Part shown: positions 1-6,583 of the stretch, piece by piece | How the letters are laid out: each line of letters starts with the position of its first letter | Position numbering within the stretch: the first letter of the stretch is position 1 | DNA from: Actinomycetota bacterium | GTDB lineage: Bacteria; Actinomycetota; Acidimicrobiia; Acidimicrobiales; Microtrichaceae | Assembly (NCBI GenBank): GCA_005777415.1 | Contig: SXMI01000211.1 | Span: 1 to 9,941 of the forward strand | DNA length: 9,941 bases | Direction: 5' to 3' | Program-made: the position numbers and the translations under genes | The notes under the pieces: model-generated | The model's database searches: none | What the model saw: the letters and a program-made list of their open reading frames with translations, nothing else | What the model was told of the DNA's origin: nothing

Positions 1-756
1 GACGTCGCCGCGATCCTCACGAAGCTCGGTGAGGGCGATGTGTAGTTCATCGACGAGATCCATCGCCTGTCCCGCTCGGTCGAGGAGGTCCTCTACCCGG
101 CGCTCGAGGACTTCGAGCTGGACATCGTCCTGGGCAAGGGTCCGGCCGCCCGGTCGATCCGCCTCGACCTGCCCCGGTTCTGCCTGGTCGGCGCGACCAC
201 GCGGACCGGCCTGATCACGGGACCGTTGCGGGACCGCTTCGGTCTGGTGGCACGCCTCGACTACTACGAGCCGGACGATCTCCGGTCGATCGTGGTCCGG
301 GCGGCGAGCATCCTCGGCGCCGAGATCAATGGGGTCGGCGCCGAGGAGATCGCCCGCCGGTCGCGGGGCACGCCCCGGATCGCCAACCGGCTGCTGCGCC
401 GGGTCCGTGACGTGGCCGAGGTCCACGGCGACGGCACCATCGACGAGCACGTGGCCCGGGAGGGCCTGGCGTTGTTCGGCATCGACGAGCTGGGACTCGA
501 CAAGGTGGACCGCTCCATCCTGTCGGCCCTGTGCGAACGGTTCGGCGGCGGTCCGGTGGGGCTGTCGACCCTCGCCATCGCCGTGTCGGAGCCGACCGAG
601 ACCGTCGAGGACGTCTACGAGCCGTACCTGATCCAACAGGGCCTGCTCCTGCGGACGCCCCGCGGGCGGGTCGCCACCACGGCCGCCTGGCACCACCTCG
701 GCCTCGTGCCGCCGGCCTCGGCGATCCCGGGCGCCGATCAGTCGATGTTCGACTGA
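1..756 (+). CDS. ruvB: Holliday junction branch-migration ATPase RuvB, 5'-truncated, with an in-frame TAG
   Basis: RuvB is the hexameric AAA+ motor that, with RuvA, drives branch migration of Holliday junctions during recombinational repair. The window opens inside the ATPase domain, so the N-terminus and Walker A lie upstream, roughly 90-100 residues judged from a usual length near 340. Visible in order: the Walker B block FIDEIHRL (46-69), sensor 1 VGATTR (187-204), the arginine-finger motif GPLRDRF (220-240), sensor 2 RGTPRIANRLLRR (364-402), and the C-terminal winged helix ending near AAWHHLGL. The frame stays open from base 1 to the TGA at 754-756 except for TAG at 43-45, at a position that is normally Leu in the GDVLFIDE motif. 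Conservation on both sides of the TAG argues against a long-decayed gene. The identification is secure; whether full-length protein is made depends on whether the TAG is real. It is followed by 118 bases that hold a weak 5-bp hairpin (766-779) and no clear promoter. Confidence 0.93.
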
Positions 757-862
757 CACAGCTGTCGGCCCACCGGCCGGGGGTGGCCCCAACTACGCCC
801 GGACGCCACCGCTGCGCGATCCTGTCCCCACACGGGGCGACACGCCGGCCGCCCCCCGGACC

Positions 863-867
863 GGAGG
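863..867 (+). promoter_or_regulatory. Shine-Dalgarno site of the acyl-CoA dehydrogenase gene
   Basis: GGAGG lies seven bases upstream of the GTG at 875. It supports that GTG as the start, rather than an internal ATG such as the one at 908. Confidence 0.7.
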
Positions 868-874
868 CACCGCC

Positions 875-2023
875 GTGGATCGAACCATCTTCGACGAGGA
901 ACACGAGATGTTCCGCAAGGCGTACCGCACGTTCCTCGAGCGGGAGATGGTGCCGCACCGCGACGAGTGGACGGCCGCCGAGATCGTGCCCCGGTCCGTG
1001 TTCGCCACCGCCGGTCAGTCCGGGTTCCTCGCCATGCCGGTCCCCGAGCAGTTCGGTGGTGCGGGGATCGACGACTTCCGCTACAGCCTGGTGGTGGTCG
1101 AGGAGCTGTGCGCGGCCGACCTGCTCCCGCACGGTCTCGGCCTGACGCTGCACACCGACGTCTGTCTCCCGTACTTCCTCGAGTACACCAACGCCGAGCA
1201 GCAGGAGCGCTGGCTGCCGGGGATCGCGTCCGGCGACCTGATCACCGCCGTGGCCATGACCGAACCCGGGATCGGCTCGGACCTGGCGTCCATGACGACC
1301 ACGGCCACTCGGGACGGTGACACCTACGTCATCAACGGGTCCAAGACCTTCATCACGAACGGGATCAATGCTGATCTGGTGCTCGTCGCGGCCAAGACCG
1401 ACCCGACCCAGAAGCACAAGGGCATCTCGATCATCGTCGTCGAGCGGGGGATGGAGGGCTTCGAGCGGGGTCGCAACCTCGAGAAGGTGGGCATGCACGC
1501 CCAGGACACCGCCGAGCTGTTCTTCACCGACGTCCGCGTGCCCGTCGCGAACCTGGTCGGCAACGAGGGCGAGGGCTTCCTGCTGCTCGTGAAGAACCTG
1601 CCCCAGGAGCGGCTGTCCATCGCCATGACCGGCGTGGCACACGCTCGTGCCATGCTCAACTGGACCCTGGAGTACGTGACGGAGCGGACGGCCTTCGGCC
1701 AGCCCATCGGCAGTTTCCAGAACAGCCGGTTCGTCATGGCCGAGATGGAGACCGAGGTGACCATCGGCGAGGCGTTCATCGACCACTGCGTCGAGTCCCT
1801 CAACGCCGGCACCCTGACCGCCGAGACCGCAGCGATGGCCAAGTGGTGGGGGACCGAGCTGCAGAAGCGGGTCGCGGATCGCTGCGTGCAGCTCCACGGT
1901 GGCTACGGCTACATGATCGAGTACCCGATCGCCCGGGCGTACACGGATGCGCGGGTGACCTCCATCTACGGCGGCACCACCGAGATCATGAAGGAGATCA
2001 TCGGTCGTTCCATGGGTCTCTGA
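875..2023 (+). CDS. Acyl-CoA dehydrogenase, long-chain (LCAD) type
   Basis: This is an FAD-dependent flavoenzyme that introduces the alpha-beta double bond into acyl-CoA, the first step of beta-oxidation, and passes electrons to electron-transfer flavoprotein. The 382 residues match the usual family length. Motifs: the signature AMTEPGIGSDL (127-137), GSKTFITNG, KVGMHAQDTAELFFTDVRVP, LPQERL (242-247), QLHGGYGYM (from 339) and IYGGTTEIMKEIIGR near the end. The catalytic base that sits in a YEG motif in medium- and short-chain enzymes is Gly here (Y365-G366-G367). Instead Glu245 in QER occupies the position used by long-chain and isovaleryl-CoA dehydrogenases, and the C-terminal half closely resembles mammalian LCAD. 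Exact substrate cannot be told. The GTG start has a good ribosome site. It sits 8 bases before queA, so it is probably co-transcribed with queA and tgt although its metabolism is unrelated to theirs. Confidence 0.93.
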   Translation: MDRTIFDEEHEMFRKAYRTFLEREMVPHRDEWTAAEIVPRSVFATAGQSGFLAMPVPEQFGGAGIDDFRYSLVVVEELCAADLLPHGLGLTLHTDVCLPYFLEYTNAEQQERWLPGIASGDLITAVAMTEPGIGSDLASMTTTATRDGDTYVINGSKTFITNGINADLVLVAAKTDPTQKHKGISIIVVERGMEGFERGRNLEKVGMHAQDTAELFFTDVRVPVANLVGNEGEGFLLLVKNLPQERLSIAMTGVAHARAMLNWTLEYVTERTAFGQPIGSFQNSRFVMAEMETEVTIGEAFIDHCVESLNAGTLTAETAAMAKWWGTELQKRVADRCVQLHGGYGYMIEYPIARAYTDARVTSIYGGTTEIMKEIIGRSMGL

Positions 2024-2031
2024 GGCGGCCG

Positions 2032-3081
2032 GTGGACACCTCGGAGCTCGACTACGAGCTCCCCGAGGCGGCGATCGCCCAGCATCCCGTCTCGCCACGT
2101 GATCGGGCCCGGCTGCTGGTGGCGGGTGCCAGCGGTGCGGGGCGCCATCGCACGGTGGCCGACCTGCCGGCCCTCGTCGATCCCGGAACGGTGGTCGTCG
2201 TCAACGACACGCGGGTGATCCCGGCCCGGGTCGCGGTGCACCGGCCGGGATCCGCCGACGGGGAGGTGTTGTTGTTGGAGCCCGTGGGGGACGGCTGGTG
2301 GCAGGCGCTCTGCCGGCCCTCCCGACGGCTCCGAGCGGGTTCGACGGTGCGGGCCGTGGCGGGCGGGTTGTCCTTCGAGCTGGGAGCGACGCTGGATGAC
2401 GGTCGGAGGCTGGTGCGGCCGGTCACCGACGGCGATGTGTCCCTGGACGAGGCCCTGCAGGCGAGTGGAACCGTGCCGCTGCCGCCGTACGTGCACGAGC
2501 GACTGGCGGATCAGGAGCGCTACCAGACCGTCTTCGCCAGGCATCCCGGCTCGGTGGCCGCTCCGACGGCGGGACTCCACCTGACCCGGGACGTGCTCGA
2601 CGCGCTGGAGCGGTCGGGATGCCGTGTCGTTCCGGTGGAACTGGTCGTCGGACTCGACACCTTCCGTCCGATCGCCACCGAGCGGGTGGAGGACCACGTG
2701 ATCCACACCGAGCGCTACCGGGTGCCGCCTGCCACCTGGGAGGTGGTCGAGGCCGCTCGTTCCGAGGGTCGACCCGTGCTCGCCGTCGGGACGACCTCGG
2801 TGCGGGCGCTCGAGTCGGTGGCCGCCAGCGGTGAGCTCGACGGCCGGACCGGGCTCTTCATCACCCCGGGCTTCCCGTTCCGGGTCGTGGACGAGCTGCT
2901 CACGAACTTCCACCTCCCCCGGTCCTCGCTGCTGTCGCTGATCGAGGCCTTCGTCGGTCCGGGCTGGCGGGGCCTGTACGCCGAGGCCCTGGAGTCGGGC
3001 TACCGGTTCCTGAGCTTCGGCGACGCCTCGCTGCTCACCCGGGAGGACCGGCTGTCCGGGGACACGGAGGGTCGGCGGTGA
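2032..3081 (+). CDS. queA: S-adenosylmethionine:tRNA ribosyltransferase-isomerase QueA
   Basis: QueA moves the ribosyl part of S-adenosylmethionine onto the preQ1 base at position 34 of tRNAs with GUN anticodons and isomerises it to epoxyqueuosine. It acts after Tgt. The predicted protein is 349 residues, a normal length. Visible motifs: LDYELPEAAIAQHP at the N-terminus, NDTRVIPAR (58-66), GEVLLLEP, GTVPLPPYV, SVAAPTAGLH (from 174), GLDTFRP, GTTSVRALES (253-262), TNFHLPRSSL (291-300) and YRFLSFGDASLL near the C-terminus. The GTG start lies 8 bases after the dehydrogenase stop, with GAGG (2022-2025) overlapping that stop as a ribosome site. The in-frame ATG upstream at 1843 lies inside the previous gene and is not used. 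The gene overlaps tgt by four bases (GTGA), so the two are probably translationally coupled. No motif residue looks damaged. Confidence 0.96.
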   Translation: MDTSELDYELPEAAIAQHPVSPRDRARLLVAGASGAGRHRTVADLPALVDPGTVVVVNDTRVIPARVAVHRPGSADGEVLLLEPVGDGWWQALCRPSRRLRAGSTVRAVAGGLSFELGATLDDGRRLVRPVTDGDVSLDEALQASGTVPLPPYVHERLADQERYQTVFARHPGSVAAPTAGLHLTRDVLDALERSGCRVVPVELVVGLDTFRPIATERVEDHVIHTERYRVPPATWEVVEAARSEGRPVLAVGTTSVRALESVAASGELDGRTGLFITPGFPFRVVDELLTNFHLPRSSLLSLIEAFVGPGWRGLYAEALESGYRFLSFGDASLLTREDRLSGDTEGRR

Positions 3082-4208
3082 TCGCGGAGTTCACCTCCGG
3101 GGCCCGAGACGGCTCGGCGAGGGCCGGTTCGGTCCGGCTCGCCCGCGGCGAGGTGGCCACGCCCGGCTTCATGCCTGTCGCCACCCGCGGGACCGTCCGG
3201 GCGCTGCCGACCCACGTCCTCGCCGGACTCCGAACGGCCAACGACGCCGGGTTCGACCTGTTGTTGTCGAACACCTACCACCTGATGCTCCGCCCTGGTG
3301 CCGAGGCGGTCGCCGAACTCGGCGGGCTCCACGCCTTCACGGGCTGGGACGGCCCCATGCTGACCGACTCCGGCGGCTACCAGGTCTTCTCGCTCGAACC
3401 CCGCGTGACCGATGAGGGCGCCGAGTTCGCCTCCACCTACGACGGATCGCGTCACCTGCTCACCCCGGAGCTCGCCGTTCAGGTCCAGGAGCTGCTCGGT
3501 GCCGACGTGCAGATGGTCCTCGACGTCTGCCCGCCGCTCCCGTCGAGCCGGGAGGTGCTGGAACGGGCGGTCGACACCACCGAGGCCTGGGCGCGTCGGG
3601 CGCTCCGGGCCCGCACCCGGCTCGGCGACCAGTCGCTGTTCGGGATCGTGCAGGGCGGTGTCGACATCGGTCTCCGTGCGCAGGCCGCCGAGCGAACCGT
3701 CGCGCTCGGCTTCGACGGCTCCGCCATCGGTGGCCTGTCGGTCGGGGAGTCGCGGGCCGAGATGCTCCCGGCGATCGAGGCGGCGGTCGCCGTGCTCCCG
3801 GAGGACCGGCCCCGCTACCTGATGGGCGTCGGGGACCCGGTGTCCATCGTGGAGGCCGTGGCCCGTGGCATCGACCTGTTCTACTGCGTGCTGCCGACCC
3901 GACTGGCCCGCCACGGCACGCTGCTCACCGACGGGGGCCGGCTGAACATCACCCGGGCGGAGTTCGCCCGGGACCCCGGGCCGATCCAGGCGGGGTGCAC
4001 CTGCCCGTCGTGCACCCACTACGAGCGCGGGCTCCTGCGTCATCTGGCGGCCGTGGACGAGCCGGCGGCGGCCACGATCTGCACCATCCACAACCTCTGG
4101 TGGATGCTGCAGCTGATCGAGCGCATCCGGACGGCGATCGGCGAGGGTCGGCTCACGGCGTTGCGCGCTGAGGTGGCAGCGGTGTGGGATCCGAGCCCCC
4201 CGGGCTGA
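3078..4208 (+). CDS. tgt: tRNA-guanine transglycosylase (queuosine pathway) with a Tyr at the catalytic Asp position
   Basis: Tgt swaps guanine 34 of Asp, Asn, His and Tyr tRNAs for preQ1, the step before QueA. The predicted protein is 376 residues with a TIM-barrel Tgt layout: TPGFMPVATRGT, LLLSNTYHL, LTDSGGYQVFSL (Asp97), VLDVCPPLP (Asp149), FGIVQGGVD, IGGLSVGES, YLMGVGDP, VLPTRLARHGT, and a zinc site of Cys307, Cys309, Cys312 and His338. The key oddity is FYCVLPTR: in characterised bacterial enzymes this reads FDCVxPTR, and that Asp (Asp280 in Zymomonas mobilis, Asp264 in Escherichia coli) is the nucleophile that covalently holds the tRNA. Here it is Tyr269, codon TAC at 3882-3884, one G-to-T change from GAC. 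If real, transglycosylation should be lost. Asp149 keeps the preQ1-pocket Asp, although the following Glu of the usual DEC is Val. GGAGG at 3066-3070 is a good ribosome site. Confidence 0.95.
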   Translation: MIAEFTSGARDGSARAGSVRLARGEVATPGFMPVATRGTVRALPTHVLAGLRTANDAGFDLLLSNTYHLMLRPGAEAVAELGGLHAFTGWDGPMLTDSGGYQVFSLEPRVTDEGAEFASTYDGSRHLLTPELAVQVQELLGADVQMVLDVCPPLPSSREVLERAVDTTEAWARRALRARTRLGDQSLFGIVQGGVDIGLRAQAAERTVALGFDGSAIGGLSVGESRAEMLPAIEAAVAVLPEDRPRYLMGVGDPVSIVEAVARGIDLFYCVLPTRLARHGTLLTDGGRLNITRAEFARDPGPIQAGCTCPSCTHYERGLLRHLAAVDEPAAATICTIHNLWWMLQLIERIRTAIGEGRLTALRAEVAAVWDPSPPG

Positions 4209-4227
4209 GCCGGCGGAGCCGACCTCC

Positions 4228-4251
4228 GGGGCGTGGTTCCCACTCCGCCCC
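4228..4251 (+). terminator. GC-rich hairpin after tgt, possible terminator
   Basis: GGGGC-GTGG pairs with CCAC-GCCCC around a TTC loop, with a three-base bulge (TCC) on the right arm. It lies 19 bases after the tgt stop and just before the yajC -10 box, which fits the end of the upstream transcript. No T-tract follows, as is common in high-GC actinobacteria, so termination is inferred from position and shape. Confidence 0.4.
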
Positions 4252-4260
4252 CCGGGGGCC

Positions 4261-4266
4261 TACCAT
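4261..4266 (+). promoter_or_regulatory. -10-like box for yajC-secD-secF, near-leaderless
   Basis: TACCAT fits the actinobacterial -10 pattern TANNNT and ends nine bases before the GTG start of yajC, placing the expected transcription start at about 4273-4275. No Shine-Dalgarno sequence is present, which agrees with leaderless or almost leaderless translation. No convincing -35 box is visible. The box would let the Sec genes be transcribed independently of the queuosine genes. Confidence 0.45.
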
Positions 4267-4275
4267 CCACCCTTC

Positions 4276-4728
4276 GTGAACCCGTACGCGTCCTTTCTCG
4301 CCCAGGAGTCCTCCCAGGGGAGCCCGCTCGGGCTGCTCATCATCCTGGTGCCCTTCGGGCTGCTCATCTACATGATGATCGTCCCCCAGCGGAAGCAGCG
4401 GGCCCGTCAGCAGCAGCTGATCGCGTCGATCGACACCGGCGACGAGGTGGTCACGGCCGGCGGGATCGTGGGCGTGGTGACCGTCGTCGAGGACGACCTC
4501 GTCCACCTCGAGGTGGACAACGACGTGGTGATCCGGGTGGCCAAGGGCTCGGTGAGTCGCAACCTGAGCGAGCCAGAGGCCGAGTCGCAGGGAGGCGGGT
4601 TCCTCTCCGGGCTGTTCGGCGGGGGTCGGTCGGCAGCACCTGCGGATGCGGCTGCCGACGACGCCCCGGCGGTGTCGCGCCGGGTGACCCCCAAGCAGGG
4701 TGGCAGCCAGAACGGCAGCGGCAAGTGA
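4276..4728 (+). CDS. yajC: Sec translocase accessory subunit YajC
   Basis: YajC is a small inner-membrane protein that associates with SecD and SecF and helps SecYEG-dependent export. The predicted protein is 150 residues: a short outside segment, one membrane helix at about residues 18-36, then PQRKQRARQQQ and the conserved cytoplasmic block GDEVVTAGGIVGVVTVVEDD followed by VIRVAKGSVSRNL. The C-terminal 50 residues are Gly/Ala-rich and probably disordered, longer than the roughly 110-residue Escherichia coli protein. The GTG start is chosen because it sits at the expected distance from the TACCAT box and begins the protein just before the membrane helix; no other in-frame start gives a better fit. 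The gene is followed after 13 bases by secD. Confidence 0.93.
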   Translation: MNPYASFLAQESSQGSPLGLLIILVPFGLLIYMMIVPQRKQRARQQQLIASIDTGDEVVTAGGIVGVVTVVEDDLVHLEVDNDVVIRVAKGSVSRNLSEPEAESQGGGFLSGLFGGGRSAAPADAAADDAPAVSRRVTPKQGGSQNGSGK

Positions 4729-4741
4729 ACCTCGCAGCGGG

Positions 4742-6583
4742 ATGGCCGCAGTCATGAGGAAGCACCCGGGGCGGTTGATGGTGGCCACGATGGTCGTGGC
4801 CTACGGTGCCCTGATCGCCACCGTGGTCGCCGGTCGGACCCCGACGCTGGGCCTCGATCTGCAGGGCGGGATCTCGGTGAACCTCCAGCCCGTCCGCAAC
4901 GGGGAGGTCGTCGACGACGTCACGCCGGAGCAGCTCGACCAGGCCATCTCGATCATCCGGCGTCGTGTGGACGCGCTCGGCGTGGCCGAGCCCGAGGTGT
5001 CCCGACAGGGCAACACGATCCTGGTCCAGCTCCCGGGCGCCAAGGATCAGGAGCAGGTGCTCGAGACGGTCGGCAAGACCGCAGAGCTCCGGTTCCGGCC
5101 GGTCCTCGGTGATCGGGGCGCCACCCTCACCGGACAGGCCAGGACCGATGCCGAGGCCAAGGTCGCCGAACTGTCCGCGGCGCTCGGCCTCCCCGCCGGG
5201 GTGACCGCCCAACAGGTGCTCGACGACGAGCAGGCGAGGTCGCCGCAGCCTCCGCCCGATCCGGCTGCCGACCCGGCTGCCACGACGACCGTGCCGCCGA
5301 CCACCGCCCCGGCGCCCGCCGAGCCGAGCGGCCCGGCCACCACGATCGATCCGACCGCGGACCCCAACACCGGTGGTGGGCGCTCGGTTCGGTTCCGACA
5401 GCAGGGCGAGACGACGACGGTGCCGCCCACGACCGTGCCGGCTGCGCCCACCACGACCACGCCACCGCTGAACCAGTACGGCGTCAGCATCTCCGACGAA
5501 CGGTTCATCGAGCTGTACCGGTTGCAGTCGCAGCTCACGGCCCAGACGACACCGGCCGGCGAGGACCAGAAGGACGCAACGGTCCAACTCGCCGACCGCG
5601 ACGGGTTCGTCTACGAGCTCGGCCCGACCCAGCTGACCGGCACGGCGGTCGAGACCGCGACGGCGGGGATCGGTCAGGACGGGTTGTGGACGGTCAACCC
5701 GGTCTTCAAGGCCGGGCCCGACGGGATCGACCTGTTCAACGCGATCGCGGCGAAGTGCAACGCCGGCGATCCCATCTGCCCGAGCTCGCAGACCGGTCCG
5801 GGGCGTCTGGCGATCGTCCTCGACTCCGAGGTCCTCTCGGCGCCGGCGATCAACGAGGCGAACTTCAGTCGCGACCAGATCCAGATCTCGGGCGACTTCA
5901 CCGAGGAGCAGGCGAAGAACCTGGCGGTGGCGCTGCGTTTCGGCTCGCTGCCCATTGAGCTCGCGCCGCAGCAGGCCGAGCTGGTCTCGGCGACCCTCGG
6001 GGAGGGTGCGCTCCGGGCCGGGATCATCGCCGGGCTGCTCGGCCTGGCGCTGGTCTTCGCCTACCTGTTCGCCTACTACCGCCTGCTGGCCCTGATCACG
6101 TTCGGGAGCATGACGATCTCGGCCTCGTTCCTGTGGGTGATCATGTCCAACCTGAACGCCACCGTGACCCTGGCGGGGGTGGTGGGCATCATCGTGTCGA
6201 TCGGCATCTCGCTGGACTCGAGCATCGTGTTCTTCGAGGGGTGGAAGGAGGACGTGCTCGGGGGTGCGACCGTCCGCACCACCGTCGAGCGGTCCTTCTC
6301 GAGTGCCTACGCCACGATCGTGAAGGCCGATGTCTCGTCCCTCATCGGGGCCGGGGTGCTCTACTGGCTCTCGATCGGGCCCGTGCGGGGATTTGCGTTC
6401 TACCTGGGCGTGATGACCCTGCTCGACCTGGTGGCGGCCTACGTGTTCCTGCGGCCCGCATCGATCCTGGTGGCCCGGTCGTCCTGGGCCCGCCATCCGA
6501 GGCGCCTCGGGATCCCGGTCGATGTGCCGTCCGACGGATCCGACCCGGAGCCGTCCGCCGCCGCAGCGGGGGTGGCCTCGTGA
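4742..6583 (+). CDS. secD: Protein translocase subunit SecD with a long Pro/Thr-rich linker
   Basis: SecD, with SecF, uses the proton gradient to pull exported proteins out of the SecYEG channel on the outer face of the membrane. The predicted 613 residues show a first membrane helix (about 12-30), GLDLQGG (37-43), a P1 domain (IIRRRVDALGVAEPEV, VQLPGAKDQEQV), a Pro/Thr/Ala-rich linker (about 164-242), the second half of the outside domain (RLAIVLDSEVLSAPAI, ISGDFTEEQAKNLAVALRFG), then five further helices from about residue 423. Asp492 in ISLDSSIVFFE sits at the TM4 Asp implicated in proton transfer (Asp519 in Escherichia coli). ATG 4742 is chosen; ATG 4754 is possible, and ATG 4700 would run 29 bases into yajC. 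No clear ribosome site is present, so coupling to yajC is likely. It overlaps secF by four bases (GTGA). Confidence 0.96.
   Translation: MAAVMRKHPGRLMVATMVVAYGALIATVVAGRTPTLGLDLQGGISVNLQPVRNGEVVDDVTPEQLDQAISIIRRRVDALGVAEPEVSRQGNTILVQLPGAKDQEQVLETVGKTAELRFRPVLGDRGATLTGQARTDAEAKVAELSAALGLPAGVTAQQVLDDEQARSPQPPPDPAADPAATTTVPPTTAPAPAEPSGPATTIDPTADPNTGGGRSVRFRQQGETTTVPPTTVPAAPTTTTPPLNQYGVSISDERFIELYRLQSQLTAQTTPAGEDQKDATVQLADRDGFVYELGPTQLTGTAVETATAGIGQDGLWTVNPVFKAGPDGIDLFNAIAAKCNAGDPICPSSQTGPGRLAIVLDSEVLSAPAINEANFSRDQIQISGDFTEEQAKNLAVALRFGSLPIELAPQQAELVSATLGEGALRAGIIAGLLGLALVFAYLFAYYRLLALITFGSMTISASFLWVIMSNLNATVTLAGVVGIIVSIGISLDSSIVFFEGWKEDVLGGATVRTTVERSFSSAYATIVKADVSSLIGAGVLYWLSIGPVRGFAFYLGVMTLLDLVAAYVFLRPASILVARSSWARHPRRLGIPVDVPSDGSDPEPSAAAAGVAS
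5282..5434 (+). repeat. Duplicated Pro/Thr linker motif within secD
   Basis: Two copies of the motif TTTVPPTT are encoded at 5282-5305 and 5411-5434 (residues 181-188 and 224-231), with near-identical DNA differing mainly at third codon positions. They bracket a Pro/Ala/Thr-rich stretch and a short basic RSVRFRQQ segment. The arrangement suggests an expanded or duplicated low-complexity linker in the extracytoplasmic domain. Confidence 0.6.

Noticed and set aside
226..756. A shorter ruvB starting at TTG 226
   Set aside because: Conserved RuvB sequence continues upstream in the same frame to base 1; this start lies in the arginine-finger motif.
766..790. Hairpin CGGCC/GGCCG after ruvB as a terminator
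   Set aside because: Only five base pairs, expected often in such GC-rich DNA, so not listed as a feature.
1961..1984. Loss of the catalytic Glu in the acyl-CoA dehydrogenase (YGG instead of YEG)
   Set aside because: Long-chain-type enzymes use a Glu in the QER motif instead, and that Glu245 is present, so the enzyme looks active.
326..2098. A 590-codon open frame on the minus strand opposite ruvB and the acyl-CoA dehydrogenase
   Set aside because: It is the antisense shadow of well-recognised plus-strand genes in high-GC DNA; the product is Arg/Gly/His-rich, with no domain or ribosome site.
4700..4741. An earlier ATG for secD at 4700
   Set aside because: It would overlap yajC by 29 bases and add a polar stretch not expected before the first membrane helix.
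4451..6496. A 681-codon minus-strand open frame opposite yajC and secD
   Set aside because: Composition is typical of antisense of a GC-rich gene; secD on the other strand is certain.
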